A stretch of 64,000 nucleotides of DNA, taken from assembly GCA_051252005.1 (NCBI GenBank), contig JBPOEZ010000004.1, forward strand, positions 124,001 to 188,000, in the 5' to 3' direction. The DNA is from JACOMS01 sp051252005. GTDB taxonomy: Bacteria > Pseudomonadota > Alphaproteobacteria > Caulobacterales > Maricaulaceae. How positions within the stretch are numbered: position 1 is the stretch's first letter; every line of letters starts with the position of its first letter. The position numbers were made by a program, and so were the translations under genes. The notes beneath the pieces were generated by a model, which saw only the letters and a program-made list of their open reading frames with translations, did no database searches and was not told the DNA's origin. Shown here piece after piece: positions 9,486 to 17,464 of the stretch.

Positions 9486-9562
9486 TGTCGTCTCCTTTGT
9501 AACTCTTTTGCTTGCTCTTGAGTAGAGCGTGTTGCGTTTTACAAATTAGTCTGTATAAAATA

Positions 9563-9578
9563 CTGACAGTTTTGTCAA
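9563..9578. promoter_or_regulatory. Palindromic operator, likely TetR site 1
   Basis: CTGACAGTTTTGTCAA lies between the divergent cupin operon and the flavin monooxygenase gene, 5 bp before the monooxygenase ATG. It matches 14 of 16 bases of the reverse complement of the palindrome at 12003-12018. Sharing the motif between the two divergent promoters of one cluster that encodes a single TetR protein makes that protein the natural candidate ligand. This is inference from sequence only. Confidence 0.6.
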
Positions 9579-9583
9579 ATACA

Positions 9584-11218
9584 ATGGATATGAAAATGAA
9601 ATATGATTTTGATGTGGTAATTTTAGGCGGCGGCCCCGTGGGTTTGAGTATGTCTATCCAATTGAGCCGCTTGGGAGTTTCCCATCTATTGCTTGAGCGT
9701 TACAATGATGTAAGCCGTCACCCAAAATCGCGTTTGCTGAACCCTCGGTCCTTAGAGCTGCTACGCTCATGGGGCCTAGAGAGCGAAATCCATGATGTCC
9801 GAGTGACAGTGAAGCCCACATTCTACTTTGGTAAGGACTTGGTTTCTGAGTGGCGGCATGTGTTTCGGACGACAGATGTCCTTTCCGCAGAAGCCAGGTC
9901 AGTTAGCCCTTGCGAAGTAGAGGGGGTTTTGTGTTCTCAAGATGTGCTCGAGCCCGTTCTTCGCAAGGCTGCACTTAGTTATGACAAGGCTGATGTGCGA
10001 TTCGGCTGGGAGGGCGAAGTTATCGATGGTCTTGGTAGTGACGGTCCTGTGACAGTGCGAGCCCATAACTTGACTGACGGAACAAATGAGGTTGTGAAGG
10101 CTCGTTTTCTTATCGCGGCAGATGGGGCTATGAGTGCAACTCGGGATACGTTGGGTGTCGGCGCTAAGAAGGCTGATCGCTCATTGGATGCTATCAGCGT
10201 GCTGTTCCAGTCAGACTTGTCAGCTTACGGAGACACTAAGGCGTCCTTCTTTGTTCTGGACAATTCTGAAACTATTGGGACGGCAGTTATTGCTCCGGTT
10301 GATGAAAATGGACGCGCCGCTCTTCTTGGGAGGCCAAAAGTCATGAATGAGCAGCCATTAGATAGTATTGATTGGGCAGAAATTCTGCGTTTAGGAGCCG
10401 GGGTTCCTGATCTGCCGCTTGAAATTATTGATGTCAGATCCTGGCGGGCTACAGTTTCTATTGCCAATGAATATCAGAGAGGTAATACTTTTTTTGTAGG
10501 AGACGCAGCGCATCTCATGCCTCCAAATGGCGGGTTCAATATGAATACAGGCATGCAGGATGCACATAACCTTGCATGGAAAATGGCCGCTGTTCTTCAA
10601 GGTTGGGCAGATGAACGCTTACTTAGGAGTTATGAGGCTGAGCGGCGCCCGATTGCTCTTTTCAACGCGGCTGAAGCTGTTCGCAATCTTGAAGCTCTTG
10701 TTGATAAAGATGAAAAAGGCCAAGCGGGGGGATTCCGTAAAGACCATTATGTTCACCCAGGTTTAGCGCTCGGATATCGATATAATAATGGCGCTGTTGC
10801 GCATTTGACGGGGCAAAACCTTGAAGATGATTGGGCGGTCGGTGAGTATAAGCAGGTTGCTATTCCGGGTGTTCGGGCGCCACATCTGTGGTTGACGGGT
10901 GAGGGCGGGCGTAAGGTCTCTACCTTAGACTTGTTTGAGCAGGCACTTACTCTACTCACGACACCGAGCGCTATGTCCGTGTGGAAACCTGTGGTCGAAG
11001 CCGCTGTGGCTGAGACTGACGTGCCTCTGAATTTGATATCTGTTGGCAATGGAGGGGAGTGGAACAGCGATACCGGTGTGTTCGAGTCGCTTTATAATCT
11101 TGAAGGAAATGAAGCCGTGTTGGTGCGTCCTGATGGTCACATAGGATGGCGAGGGGGTGTTCCTGAGGGCCGCGAGTTAGTAGAGGCTTTGGCGTGTTTA
11201 ACTGGCCAGACCCCTTAG
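9584..11218 (+). CDS. FAD-dependent aromatic-type monooxygenase (group A)
   Basis: A single-component flavoprotein hydroxylase of the UbiH/PheA/TfdB class. The NAD(P)H-using FAD fold is clear: GGGPVGLSMS near the N-terminus, the DG motif in LIAADGAMSATRD, and the GD motif FFVGDAAHLMPPNGGFNMNTG followed by the AERRPIA segment. The C-terminal thioredoxin-like domain seen in phenol hydroxylases (ending in VLVRPDGHIGWRG) is present. I prefer the ATG at 9584 to the upstream in-frame ATG at 9512: the first 24 residues of the longer form are unlike the family, and it would include the operator. It probably introduces oxygen into the pathway substrate or acts as a Baeyer-Villiger-like step; the substrate is unknown. 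Confidence 0.85.
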   Translation: MDMKMKYDFDVVILGGGPVGLSMSIQLSRLGVSHLLLERYNDVSRHPKSRLLNPRSLELLRSWGLESEIHDVRVTVKPTFYFGKDLVSEWRHVFRTTDVLSAEARSVSPCEVEGVLCSQDVLEPVLRKAALSYDKADVRFGWEGEVIDGLGSDGPVTVRAHNLTDGTNEVVKARFLIAADGAMSATRDTLGVGAKKADRSLDAISVLFQSDLSAYGDTKASFFVLDNSETIGTAVIAPVDENGRAALLGRPKVMNEQPLDSIDWAEILRLGAGVPDLPLEIIDVRSWRATVSIANEYQRGNTFFVGDAAHLMPPNGGFNMNTGMQDAHNLAWKMAAVLQGWADERLLRSYEAERRPIALFNAAEAVRNLEALVDKDEKGQAGGFRKDHYVHPGLALGYRYNNGAVAHLTGQNLEDDWAVGEYKQVAIPGVRAPHLWLTGEGGRKVSTLDLFEQALTLLTTPSAMSVWKPVVEAAVAETDVPLNLISVGNGGEWNSDTGVFESLYNLEGNEAVLVRPDGHIGWRGGVPEGRELVEALACLTGQTP

Positions 11219-11250
11219 GGCTCCGCACGCGGTATATTGCGAGGTAGTGT

Positions 11251-11907
11251 TTAAGGCTTTGGCGCGATCAGACCGTTGAGTATCATTTCAACGATCCAGT
11301 CGGCATGCGCACTCACAACATCTGGTGAATGGACATCAACATTGTATACACGTTGAACCATTGTCTCGACCATGAATAGAGTCGAGACAGACCCGATCAA
11401 TATGTAAGCAAGGTGATACCTAGGGATTGGCTTTAAAAGGCCATCTTTTTCAACTTGGTCTAGAAGGTGGTTCAAGCGGCCTAAGAGGCCCACGAGGTAT
11501 TCTTCGGTTAACCAGTTTAAGCGCTCAGATTCTTGGCGCATCTCCACAAGCACAAGTATGACTCGTTCGGGGTTTCGAGCTGAAAATTGAACAAAAGCTC
11601 GTATGAAAAGCTTTAGTTGGTCTAAAGCGCTTAGGTCGCGTGATAGTTCCGTAACGGCGGCATACTCTGTTTTGAGTTCATCAAAAATATGCGACATTGT
11701 AGTACGCCATAGTTCTTCCTTGCTGCCAAAGTGATAAAGGAGGAGGGGATGGCGTGTCCCCGCATTTGCTGCGATATTCATTAAGGATGCGCCATCATAC
11801 CCGCTTTGCGCAAACGCTTTAACGGCTGACTGAAGGATATCATTTTTGAGTTCTGAGGAGTCGCGCTTCTTACGTTGGCGTTTTGGTGTTTTAGTGGCTT
11901 GGGGCAT
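11251..11907 (-). CDS. TetR/AcrR family transcriptional regulator
   Basis: 218 residues. The N-terminal helix-turn-helix spans roughly 20-65 (ILQSAVKAFAQSGYDGASLMNIAANAGTRHPLL, here split by its turn), followed by an all-helical ligand domain. A basic Lys/Arg-rich N-terminal tail precedes it. It is divergent from the TonB receptor at 12083, and the interval holds a palindrome that is repeated upstream of the monooxygenase. It is therefore the likely repressor of the 4.8-15.5 kb catabolic cluster, and its effector is probably the substrate or a CoA intermediate. Confidence 0.88.
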   Translation of the reverse strand: MPQATKTPKRQRKKRDSSELKNDILQSAVKAFAQSGYDGASLMNIAANAGTRHPLLLYHFGSKEELWRTTMSHIFDELKTEYAAVTELSRDLSALDQLKLFIRAFVQFSARNPERVILVLVEMRQESERLNWLTEEYLVGLLGRLNHLLDQVEKDGLLKPIPRYHLAYILIGSVSTLFMVETMVQRVYNVDVHSPDVVSAHADWIVEMILNGLIAPKP

Positions 11908-12002
11908 TCATTCTCTTTCTTTGCGTGCATCATGTACTGATGGGTACCAGACGTCAATAGTTCCTGACAAATCGGTAAGTTTTCGAATAATGAAAAATTA
12001 TA

Positions 12003-12018
12003 TTGACAAAACAGTCAA
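12003..12018. promoter_or_regulatory. Palindromic operator, likely TetR site 2
   Basis: TTGACAAAACAGTCAA has perfect 5-bp arms (TTGAC/GTCAA) around a 6-bp centre. It lies 64 bp before the TonB receptor start and 95 bp before the TetR start, so it could control both directions. A looser inverted pair GTCA-n8-TGAC sits at 11953-11968. Together with the site at 9563 it forms a two-member set. Confidence 0.6.
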
Positions 12019-12082
12019 TTTTTCTGATTACTTTGATTAATTGGTGCGTCACTAGAAGCGCATGATGTAAAGGGAGTTTAAA

Positions 12083-14326
12083 ATGTTTACCACTACACAC
12101 CTAAGTTACGCTCGTTTGTCTACTGTTCTGGCTGCAAGTACGTGTTTGTTCGCGCTAGCCTTGCCCGCATACGCACAAACGAATACGTCAGCAGAGAGCG
12201 CTGCAAGCCTTTCAGGCGAAACCGCTATTGATGAAGTCGTTGTGACGGCGCGGATGCGGAAGGAGACTATCCAAGACATACCTGCGAGCGTAACAGCTTT
12301 GAATAGCGTCGCCATCGAGCGGGGCGGGGTGCGTAATATTGAAGACGTTGCACGTTTGACGCCGGGTTTGTCGTTTGTGTCTTTGAGCCCTAATTTTTCC
12401 CTACCCGTAATTCGCGGGCTAACGACTAATGTTGGTGAATCGAATGTCGGCTTTTTCATTGATGGGGTCTACCAAGGCTCTCGCGCTGGTATGGATCGCT
12501 CTCTGGCAGATGTAGAACGGATCGAAGTTATTAAGGGGCCACAAGTTGCGCTATATGGACGAAATGCCTTTGGCGGAGCTATTAATGTTATCACGCGTGC
12601 GCCAACAGATACGTTTTCACTGAAGGCATCTGCTACAGTTGGCGAAGGCGGCCGCAAAGAAGGTTCGGCCTTTATCTCAGGCCCTATCGCGAAAGATTCT
12701 TTATATGGCCGGATTGGTGTTGCTCATGCAGAGCGGGACGGGTTTTTTACCAATGAGCTGACGGGTGAAAAGCTAGATTCGCGTAAAGCGACTTCATATG
12801 CTGGTGCGCTTTTGTGGGAAGCCTCACCCGACGTAAGTTTTGATTTGCGTGTCAGTCATGAGGATGCAGAGAATGGAGACAATCCTGGGTATTTCATTCT
12901 AAACAACAAGCCAGAAATCTATAATGGTCGGTCGCAAATTTATCTCGGAGAGGTTCCTGCGCAAACTGACGGATTTTCTGTCACGCCAGGAAATGTTGAT
13001 CGTAACAGCACTCTGGTGTCCCTGACAGGACGATGGGATGTAGCTGACGATTATCAACTTTCTTCTATAACGTCCTACAGCACACTAGAAACAGTTACTG
13101 ATATTGATAATGATTATTCTAGCGCTGAACTTACTAGAATGACGCAGTTGATTGATCAGGATTGGTTCTCTCAGGAATTCCGTTTAGCTCACTCTGGAGA
13201 CAAAATCGATTGGTTGGCTGGTTTGTATTATTCGAACCAAGACCAACTCGATGATAATTTACAGCTTGTCGTGAACCCTGCTATTGAAAATGCGCTTCCA
13301 GGCTCCCTGCGCTCCGTGCATTTGAAAAACCAAGAGACGTCCGAAGTCATGGCTGTTTTTGGTAGTGTTACATGGCGTCTTGCTCAGGATTGGTCCCTTG
13401 ATTTAGCCGGACGTTATTTCAAAGAAGATAAAGACATTAGTCCTTTTCAGGAAAATCCTTACACGGGTGTTGTTTTAGATCCAAATCCAGAACTGACGCT
13501 ATCGGATGAATTTTTTACGCCGAGTGCTACGCTCTCTTGGGATGCTTCGGACAATGTCAAACTTTATAGCTCAATCGCCAAAGGTGTGAAGTCAGGAGGC
13601 TTTAATGCTTTGGCCAATGTTACGGCTGATGAGCGTTATTACGATGCTGAGTCGAGCTGGAACTACGAATTAGGAGCTAAGACGAGCTGGCTAAATAATC
13701 GGCTTCACATCAATGGGGCGTTGTTTACGATTGATTGGAAAGACCAAATCGTACGTGCTCTAGGCACTATGGGCGCTACTTTGAACGCAAATGCGGGTAA
13801 AACAACGTCAAAAGGCTATGAAATAGAAGTTGTTGGGCGTCCAAATTCAAATCTAGATTTTACATTTGGATACACTTACAATGACTCAAGTTTCGACGAA
13901 TACACCTTCCCGTCATTGGCGCTATCGTTTGGGCTAGACCCCGTGCTGGATGGGAAGACGCTTCAATATGCATCTAAACATATGGTCACGACAAGTATGC
14001 AATACCAAGACACATTGAGCGGCGATTGGGACTGGTTTATAAGAGGGGATGCTGCATATCGTACCAAACAATACGGGTCGACGACAAATCTGTTCTGGGT
14101 TGGCGATCAACTGAATGCAAATCTCACAGGTGGTTTTGAGAACTCTAAGTGGGCTGTAGAGTTTTGGGTCCGTAACTTGCTTGAAGAAGATGCACCAACA
14201 GTTTCGATTCAACAGCGTAACATTGGTTCTGCGGTGTTGCCGCCTGCGGGACAAGGTGTCTTCCGTGTGCTTTCATATGCCCCTGAACCTCGTAATGCGG
14301 GTGTAACTCTACGTTATACTTACTAG
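12083..14326 (+). CDS. TonB-dependent outer-membrane receptor
   Basis: Imports a scarce or bulky substrate across the outer membrane using TonB energy. A signal peptide ends at AYAQ (about residue 31). A TonB-box-like segment (DEVVVTARMR) follows, then the plug domain with GVRNIEDVARLTPGLSF, FFIDGVYQG and the conserved VERIEVIKGPQVALYGRNAFGGAINVIT. The beta-barrel ends in the aromatic residue of VTLRYTY. The length of 747 residues is normal. It is transcribed with the MFS carrier 6 bp downstream and probably repressed by the divergent TetR. This type is abundant in marine Caulobacterales and Sphingomonadales; its ligand is unknown, presumably the substrate of this cluster. Confidence 0.93.
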   Translation: MFTTTHLSYARLSTVLAASTCLFALALPAYAQTNTSAESAASLSGETAIDEVVVTARMRKETIQDIPASVTALNSVAIERGGVRNIEDVARLTPGLSFVSLSPNFSLPVIRGLTTNVGESNVGFFIDGVYQGSRAGMDRSLADVERIEVIKGPQVALYGRNAFGGAINVITRAPTDTFSLKASATVGEGGRKEGSAFISGPIAKDSLYGRIGVAHAERDGFFTNELTGEKLDSRKATSYAGALLWEASPDVSFDLRVSHEDAENGDNPGYFILNNKPEIYNGRSQIYLGEVPAQTDGFSVTPGNVDRNSTLVSLTGRWDVADDYQLSSITSYSTLETVTDIDNDYSSAELTRMTQLIDQDWFSQEFRLAHSGDKIDWLAGLYYSNQDQLDDNLQLVVNPAIENALPGSLRSVHLKNQETSEVMAVFGSVTWRLAQDWSLDLAGRYFKEDKDISPFQENPYTGVVLDPNPELTLSDEFFTPSATLSWDASDNVKLYSSIAKGVKSGGFNALANVTADERYYDAESSWNYELGAKTSWLNNRLHINGALFTIDWKDQIVRALGTMGATLNANAGKTTSKGYEIEVVGRPNSNLDFTFGYTYNDSSFDEYTFPSLALSFGLDPVLDGKTLQYASKHMVTTSMQYQDTLSGDWDWFIRGDAAYRTKQYGSTTNLFWVGDQLNANLTGGFENSKWAVEFWVRNLLEEDAPTVSIQQRNIGSAVLPPAGQGVFRVLSYAPEPRNAGVTLRYTY

Positions 14327-14332
14327 CTGATT

Positions 14333-15544
14333 ATGACGGATGGTGGAAAACAGGGTTGGTTGGTTGTCGCGGGAGCCTTTTTTGGTACCGCTTGCGGGGC
14401 AACCATTCTGGTGCCTTACACATTTGGGTACCTTATAGCGGCCCCAGCGGCTGAACTGGGATGGCAACGCACAGAGTTTGCCTCAGCCATCAGTGTCTAC
14501 ATGTTAGTGCTGTTGATTCTGTTGCCATTTGCGGGACGTGTCATCGATAAAGTTGGCGCTCGCATGGCGGCAAGCGCCTCGCTATTGGCTATGGCTGCCG
14601 TATTTGCTTACATGGGCTATGCCTTAGATGACTTAAAAACCCTCCATATCAGCTATGCTGTTTTAGCTGTTGCCGCTGTTGGAGCTTCGCCGCTTAGTTA
14701 CGCTCGTGCTATCACATCCTTCTTCGATAAAAGGCGTGGGTTGGCATTGGGCGTTGCTTTGTGCGGTGTTGGTTTAGGTACAGCTTTTCTCCCAGTATAT
14801 GTTCGGTTTTGTATAGAATGGGGCGGCTGGAGAGCAGGTTTTTACGGAATTTCTGTCTTGCTAATTTCGATCATCACGCCACTTGTTTGGTATTTGGTGC
14901 GTGAACAACCTGAGAGCAAAGAGAGCGTGTTTGACAAAACCTTAAATAAAGGTGCTTTCTTAAAATCTGTAGCAACACCAAACTTTTGGAAGATGTTTGT
15001 CAGTGTGTTTCTTCTAGGTCTGGGGATTAGCGGCGTTGTTCCGCTTTTGCCGGGTATTTTGGAGGACCGTCAAGCGCCCGCAGATTTAGCTGTTAAAATT
15101 CAAATGTGTCTTGGTATCTCATCTATCGTTGGCCGGCTTACTGGTGGTTGGCTTATGGATCGCATATTTGCACCGTGGGTTACCGTTGCGGCAGCTACCG
15201 CGGCAATAATTGGGCTTGTCCTTTTATTGCAAGTCGGAGAGTGGGGCATAGTTGCAGCCATAGTCGGTATAGGTCTGGGACTTGCTACGGGTATGGAGAG
15301 CGACGTCATCGCTTACCTTTCAAGTCGATACTTCCCGAGAAATGTCTACGCATCCGTGTTGGGGCTCATGATCGCGAGCTATATTGCGGGCGCCGCAGTA
15401 GGGCCTATTGCCTATGCATATGGCGAGAGCCTTGTTGGAGCACAAGTTTATCTCATTATCGCAGTCTTTCTTGGGCTTGGTGCCTTACTCCAGTTAAGCC
15501 TAGGGCGGTATAATACTAGCCAAAATGATCGGGTTGCTGGCTGA
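14333..15544 (+). CDS. MFS transporter, probable inner-membrane uptake carrier
   Basis: 403 residues with about 12 hydrophobic segments and the MFS inter-helix motif near residue 65 (GRVIDKVGARMA). It most resembles the OFA/monocarboxylate branch, carriers of organic anions. It begins 6 bp after the TonB receptor stop and is certainly in the same operon, giving a two-step import route. The TTG/ATG region before it has no strong Shine-Dalgarno, so translation may be coupled to the receptor. A weak inverted repeat (GTCAG/CTGAC) and a T-rich stretch follow at about 15559-15590. Confidence 0.9.
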   Translation: MTDGGKQGWLVVAGAFFGTACGATILVPYTFGYLIAAPAAELGWQRTEFASAISVYMLVLLILLPFAGRVIDKVGARMAASASLLAMAAVFAYMGYALDDLKTLHISYAVLAVAAVGASPLSYARAITSFFDKRRGLALGVALCGVGLGTAFLPVYVRFCIEWGGWRAGFYGISVLLISIITPLVWYLVREQPESKESVFDKTLNKGAFLKSVATPNFWKMFVSVFLLGLGISGVVPLLPGILEDRQAPADLAVKIQMCLGISSIVGRLTGGWLMDRIFAPWVTVAAATAAIIGLVLLLQVGEWGIVAAIVGIGLGLATGMESDVIAYLSSRYFPRNVYASVLGLMIASYIAGAAVGPIAYAYGESLVGAQVYLIIAVFLGLGALLQLSLGRYNTSQNDRVAG

Positions 15545-15574
15545 GCTATCGGCCTTAGTCAGATTAACTAAACT

Positions 15575-15871
15575 GACCTACATTTTCTTTTCAACTTCGT
15601 CCAAGTACCAAGCAGGAGAGGGACTTTTGGATTTGGATTTTATCCGTTTTACATATGTTGATCTAAATTTATCGACCCCTTGCCGAATTGGCTCATAAAA
15701 CACATCGACACAGCGTTCAATCAACAGCTTCAAAACTAGGGTTGAACTGGAGCTACACCCAGGTGGTGCGATGAATTATGTATATGTAAAAACGATGACC
15801 AGTATTGATCGCTGTTTTCATCACGTGAGCTTAGCGGATTGTCTGGAAATTGGCATTATTTTGTCAAAGCC
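15575..15871 (-). pseudogene. IS6-family transposase relic A (5' part of tnp with right end)
   Basis: This piece is homologous to 28226-28531 of the intact IS6 element. It holds the element's right inverted repeat (ending GTCAAAGCC at 15871), the conserved 50-bp leader, and a decayed start of the transposase that still reads MKTAINTGHRF and, further on, WYLDEV, with several in-frame stops. The 3' two thirds of the element are gone. Its preserved end faces the TrpRS gene, whose stop codon is only 3 bp away. The 330 bp between the MFS gene and TrpRS hold nothing else. Confidence 0.85.
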
Positions 15872-15874
15872 AGT

Positions 15875-16897
15875 TTAAATGTTCATCCGGAATAAGCCTA
15901 AAGCTTTCGAAAGCTCGTCGTGTGTATTTTGGGTCAATTCTTGTGCTTTTTCAGTCCCAGCTTTTATTATAGACATAATATAAGCTGGTTCTTTGATCAA
16001 ACGCTCACGTTTTGCTCGGATAGGAGCAAGTAGATCTTGAAGTATATCTTCAAGGTAACGCTTTAAAACCATATCGCCAAGGCCGCCTTGTTGATAGTGA
16101 TTCTTCAGGCGCTTAACTTCAGCTTCATCTTGAGCAAAAGCATCAAGATAAGTGAACACAACATTTCCTTTTACCTGGCCTGGGTCATCCACTCTTAGGT
16201 GAGTTGGGTCGGTGTACATTGAATGAACAAATGCAGAGATTTCAGAGGTCGATGCAGAAAGTTTGAGTGAATTGCTAGCAGACTTACTCATTTTTGCTGC
16301 TCCATTAGACCCCGGCAGGCGAGTTACTCTTGAAAGTAACGGACTTGCCTCTAACAAAACCTTGCATTTTGCGGCCTTATTAATCCGGCGCACTATTTCA
16401 TTTGTTTGTTCAATAATCGGGATTTGATCCTCTCCAACAGGCACGACCGTTGCTTTGAACGCCGTAATATCTGCGGCTTGCGCTGCAGGGTACACTAAAA
16501 ACCCCGCAGGAATATCGCGGCCAAAATTGCGAGTTTGAATTTCATCTTTGATCGTTGGGTTTCGTTCGAGTCGAGCAACGGATACAAAGTTTAAGTAGAG
16601 GAGTGTTAATTCCGCTAGAGCGGGTAAATGAGATTGTACACAAATAGTCGTTTTTGCCGGGTCAATCCCGACAGAAAGGTAATCTGCTGCAATCTCCAAC
16701 ACGCTGTTGCGTACTTTTTCAATATTGTCAGCATTATCTGTGAGCGCCTGATTATCTGCTAATAATACATATTGCTCATGGGAGTTTTGTAATGAGACTC
16801 TATTTTGTAACGATCCGGCAAAATGACCTAGGTGCAGTTCACCCGTAGTACGATCACCCGTAAGAATTACTGGCTTATTTTTGTTTGCAACACTCAT
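15875..16897 (-). CDS. Auxiliary tryptophanyl-tRNA synthetase, TrpRS II type
   Basis: A class I aminoacyl-tRNA synthetase: HLGH (22-25) is the HIGH motif and KMSKS follows in AAKMSKS. The N-terminus VILTGDRTTGELHLGH and the block YTDPTHLRVDDPGQVKGN resemble the second TrpRS of Deinococcus and the indolmycin-resistant auxiliary enzymes of Streptomyces more than housekeeping TrpS. By eye, Gln50 sits where the Bacillus stearothermophilus enzyme has His43, a position linked to indolmycin sensitivity. I chose the ATG at 16897 because AAAGGAA lies 8 bases upstream; the longer frame to 16969 would run through the terminator hairpin. The gene has its own promoter and Trp attenuator and is bounded by IS6 ends. 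A normal trpS presumably lies elsewhere in the genome. Confidence 0.88.
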   Translation of the reverse strand: MSVANKNKPVILTGDRTTGELHLGHFAGSLQNRVSLQNSHEQYVLLADNQALTDNADNIEKVRNSVLEIAADYLSVGIDPAKTTICVQSHLPALAELTLLYLNFVSVARLERNPTIKDEIQTRNFGRDIPAGFLVYPAAQAADITAFKATVVPVGEDQIPIIEQTNEIVRRINKAAKCKVLLEASPLLSRVTRLPGSNGAAKMSKSASNSLKLSASTSEISAFVHSMYTDPTHLRVDDPGQVKGNVVFTYLDAFAQDEAEVKRLKNHYQQGGLGDMVLKRYLEDILQDLLAPIRAKRERLIKEPAYIMSIIKAGTEKAQELTQNTHDELSKALGLFRMNI

Positions 16898-16953
16898 TAA
16901 CTTGTTTCCTTTAAGTGTAAGGAGAGTCAACAAACGATAGTTTTCAAAATAAT

Positions 16954-16980
16954 GAGAGCCTAGGTTCATTGACGGCTCTC
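16954..16980 (-). terminator. Attenuator terminator hairpin of the TrpRS II gene
   Basis: On the minus strand GAGAGCC and GGCTCTC form a perfect 7-bp stem with a 13-base loop, followed by ATTATTTTG. It sits between the Trp leader peptide and the synthetase start. A competing antiterminator is possible. AGAGC plus GGATTC (17005-16995), just after the Trp codons, can pair with GAACC in the loop and GCTCT in the distal arm (16967-16955), about 10 bp with small bulges. A ribosome at the leader stop codon would cover the first partner and let the terminator form; one stalled at the Trp codons would expose it. Confidence 0.72.
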
Positions 16981-17003
16981 GTGAAAATACTGAAGAATCC
17001 GCT

Positions 17004-17051
17004 CTAAATTGAGCGCCACCAGACGTAGGACAATTTTGGCTTCGAATTCAT
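17004..17051 (-). CDS. Trp-rich leader peptide of the TrpRS II attenuator
   Basis: A 15-codon reading frame, MNSKPKLSYVWWRSI, with tandem Trp codons at positions 11-12 (17016-17021) and a TAG stop at 17004-17006. No Shine-Dalgarno precedes it. Instead a near-consensus promoter ends 6 bases upstream, so the ATG itself is the expected transcript start and the message would be leaderless. The Trp leader of Sinorhizobium meliloti trpE is also reported as leaderless. A hairpin CGCTC/GAGCG (17015-17000) overlaps its end. The role is as a Trp-tRNA sensor, not as a protein. Confidence 0.7.
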   Translation of the reverse strand: MNSKPKLSYVWWRSI

Positions 17052-17057
17052 AGTTTT

Positions 17058-17086
17058 GTTATACTTGTGATTTTTGTTTAATTCAA
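17058..17086 (-). promoter_or_regulatory. Promoter of the TrpRS II attenuator
   Basis: Minus strand: -35 TTGAAT (17086-17081), a 17-bp spacer and -10 TATAAC (17063-17058). The expected start is the A of the leader ATG at 17051. The -35 box lies only 3 bp from an IS6-like terminal repeat at 17090. Confidence 0.65.
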
Positions 17087-17089
17087 GGG

Positions 17090-17110
17090 GGCTTTGCTAC
17101 GTTAACAGAG
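17090..17110. repeat. Solo IS6-type terminal repeat
   Basis: GGCTTTGCTACGTTAACAG at 17090 resembles the left end of the intact IS6 element (GGCTTTGTCACGTTAACTG), and the match continues for two or three bases. Nothing resembling transposase follows. With the IS end at 15871 it exactly frames the TrpRS II promoter, leader and gene. It could be the remnant of a third element or a pre-existing target-like sequence. Confidence 0.5.
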
Positions 17111-17284
17111 ATGGCCCGAATTCACTACGCTTAACACTTTGGCGGCGAGGGGCTAAACTTGTGAAAACTATAAGGCGCTCGCCTCCCGATACTAAGCGTT
17201 CATTTCTGGGGACTAAATAGAGCGCAAATAACGGGCGTGTGGCTGGTGCAGTGCGCAGTCTCGTGGGTACTCGTCTCAGGCCCA

Positions 17285-17464
17285 AATTCCCTGCTTAACA
17301 GGGAATTAACAGGGAATTTTTTATTTTGACGCCTAGATCACCATAATTACCGACTTTTACCGCCGTAACTCACTGTAATCATTATGTGATTTTGAAAAAT
17401 TCCCTACAAAATGAACAGGGAATTATAAATTGCAAGCAGGGAATGCTTTCGCCGGAACAGGGTA
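17285..17464. repeat. Cluster of AACAGGGAAT repeats
   Basis: AACAGGGAATT occurs twice in tandem (17297-17318), preceded by its inverse AATTCCCTG (17285-17293). Further copies or partial copies lie at 17397-17405 (AAATTCCCT), 17414-17424, 17436-17444 and 17456-17464. I recall similar clusters in non-coding DNA next to integrase genes in alphaproteobacteria, which I cannot check here. This lies in the 708 bp between the TrpRS II and Sel1 genes; apart from the attenuator, the promoter, the solo IS end and this cluster I see nothing there. Confidence 0.55.

Noticed and set aside
16974..17017. Alternative antiterminator pairing GGCGCTC (17017-17011) with GAGAGCC (16980-16974)
   Set aside because: A ribosome stalled on the Trp codons would cover the first strand, so the logic would be reversed; the pairing from 17005-16995 fits better.
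17097..17285. A 62-codon minus-strand frame upstream of the Trp leader
   Set aside because: It has no Shine-Dalgarno, an Arg-rich odd composition and no Trp codons; it overlaps the solo IS end.
17285..17464. CRISPR array
   Set aside because: The repeated word is short, unevenly spaced and partly inverted; no spacer-repeat periodicity or cas genes are seen anywhere in the window.
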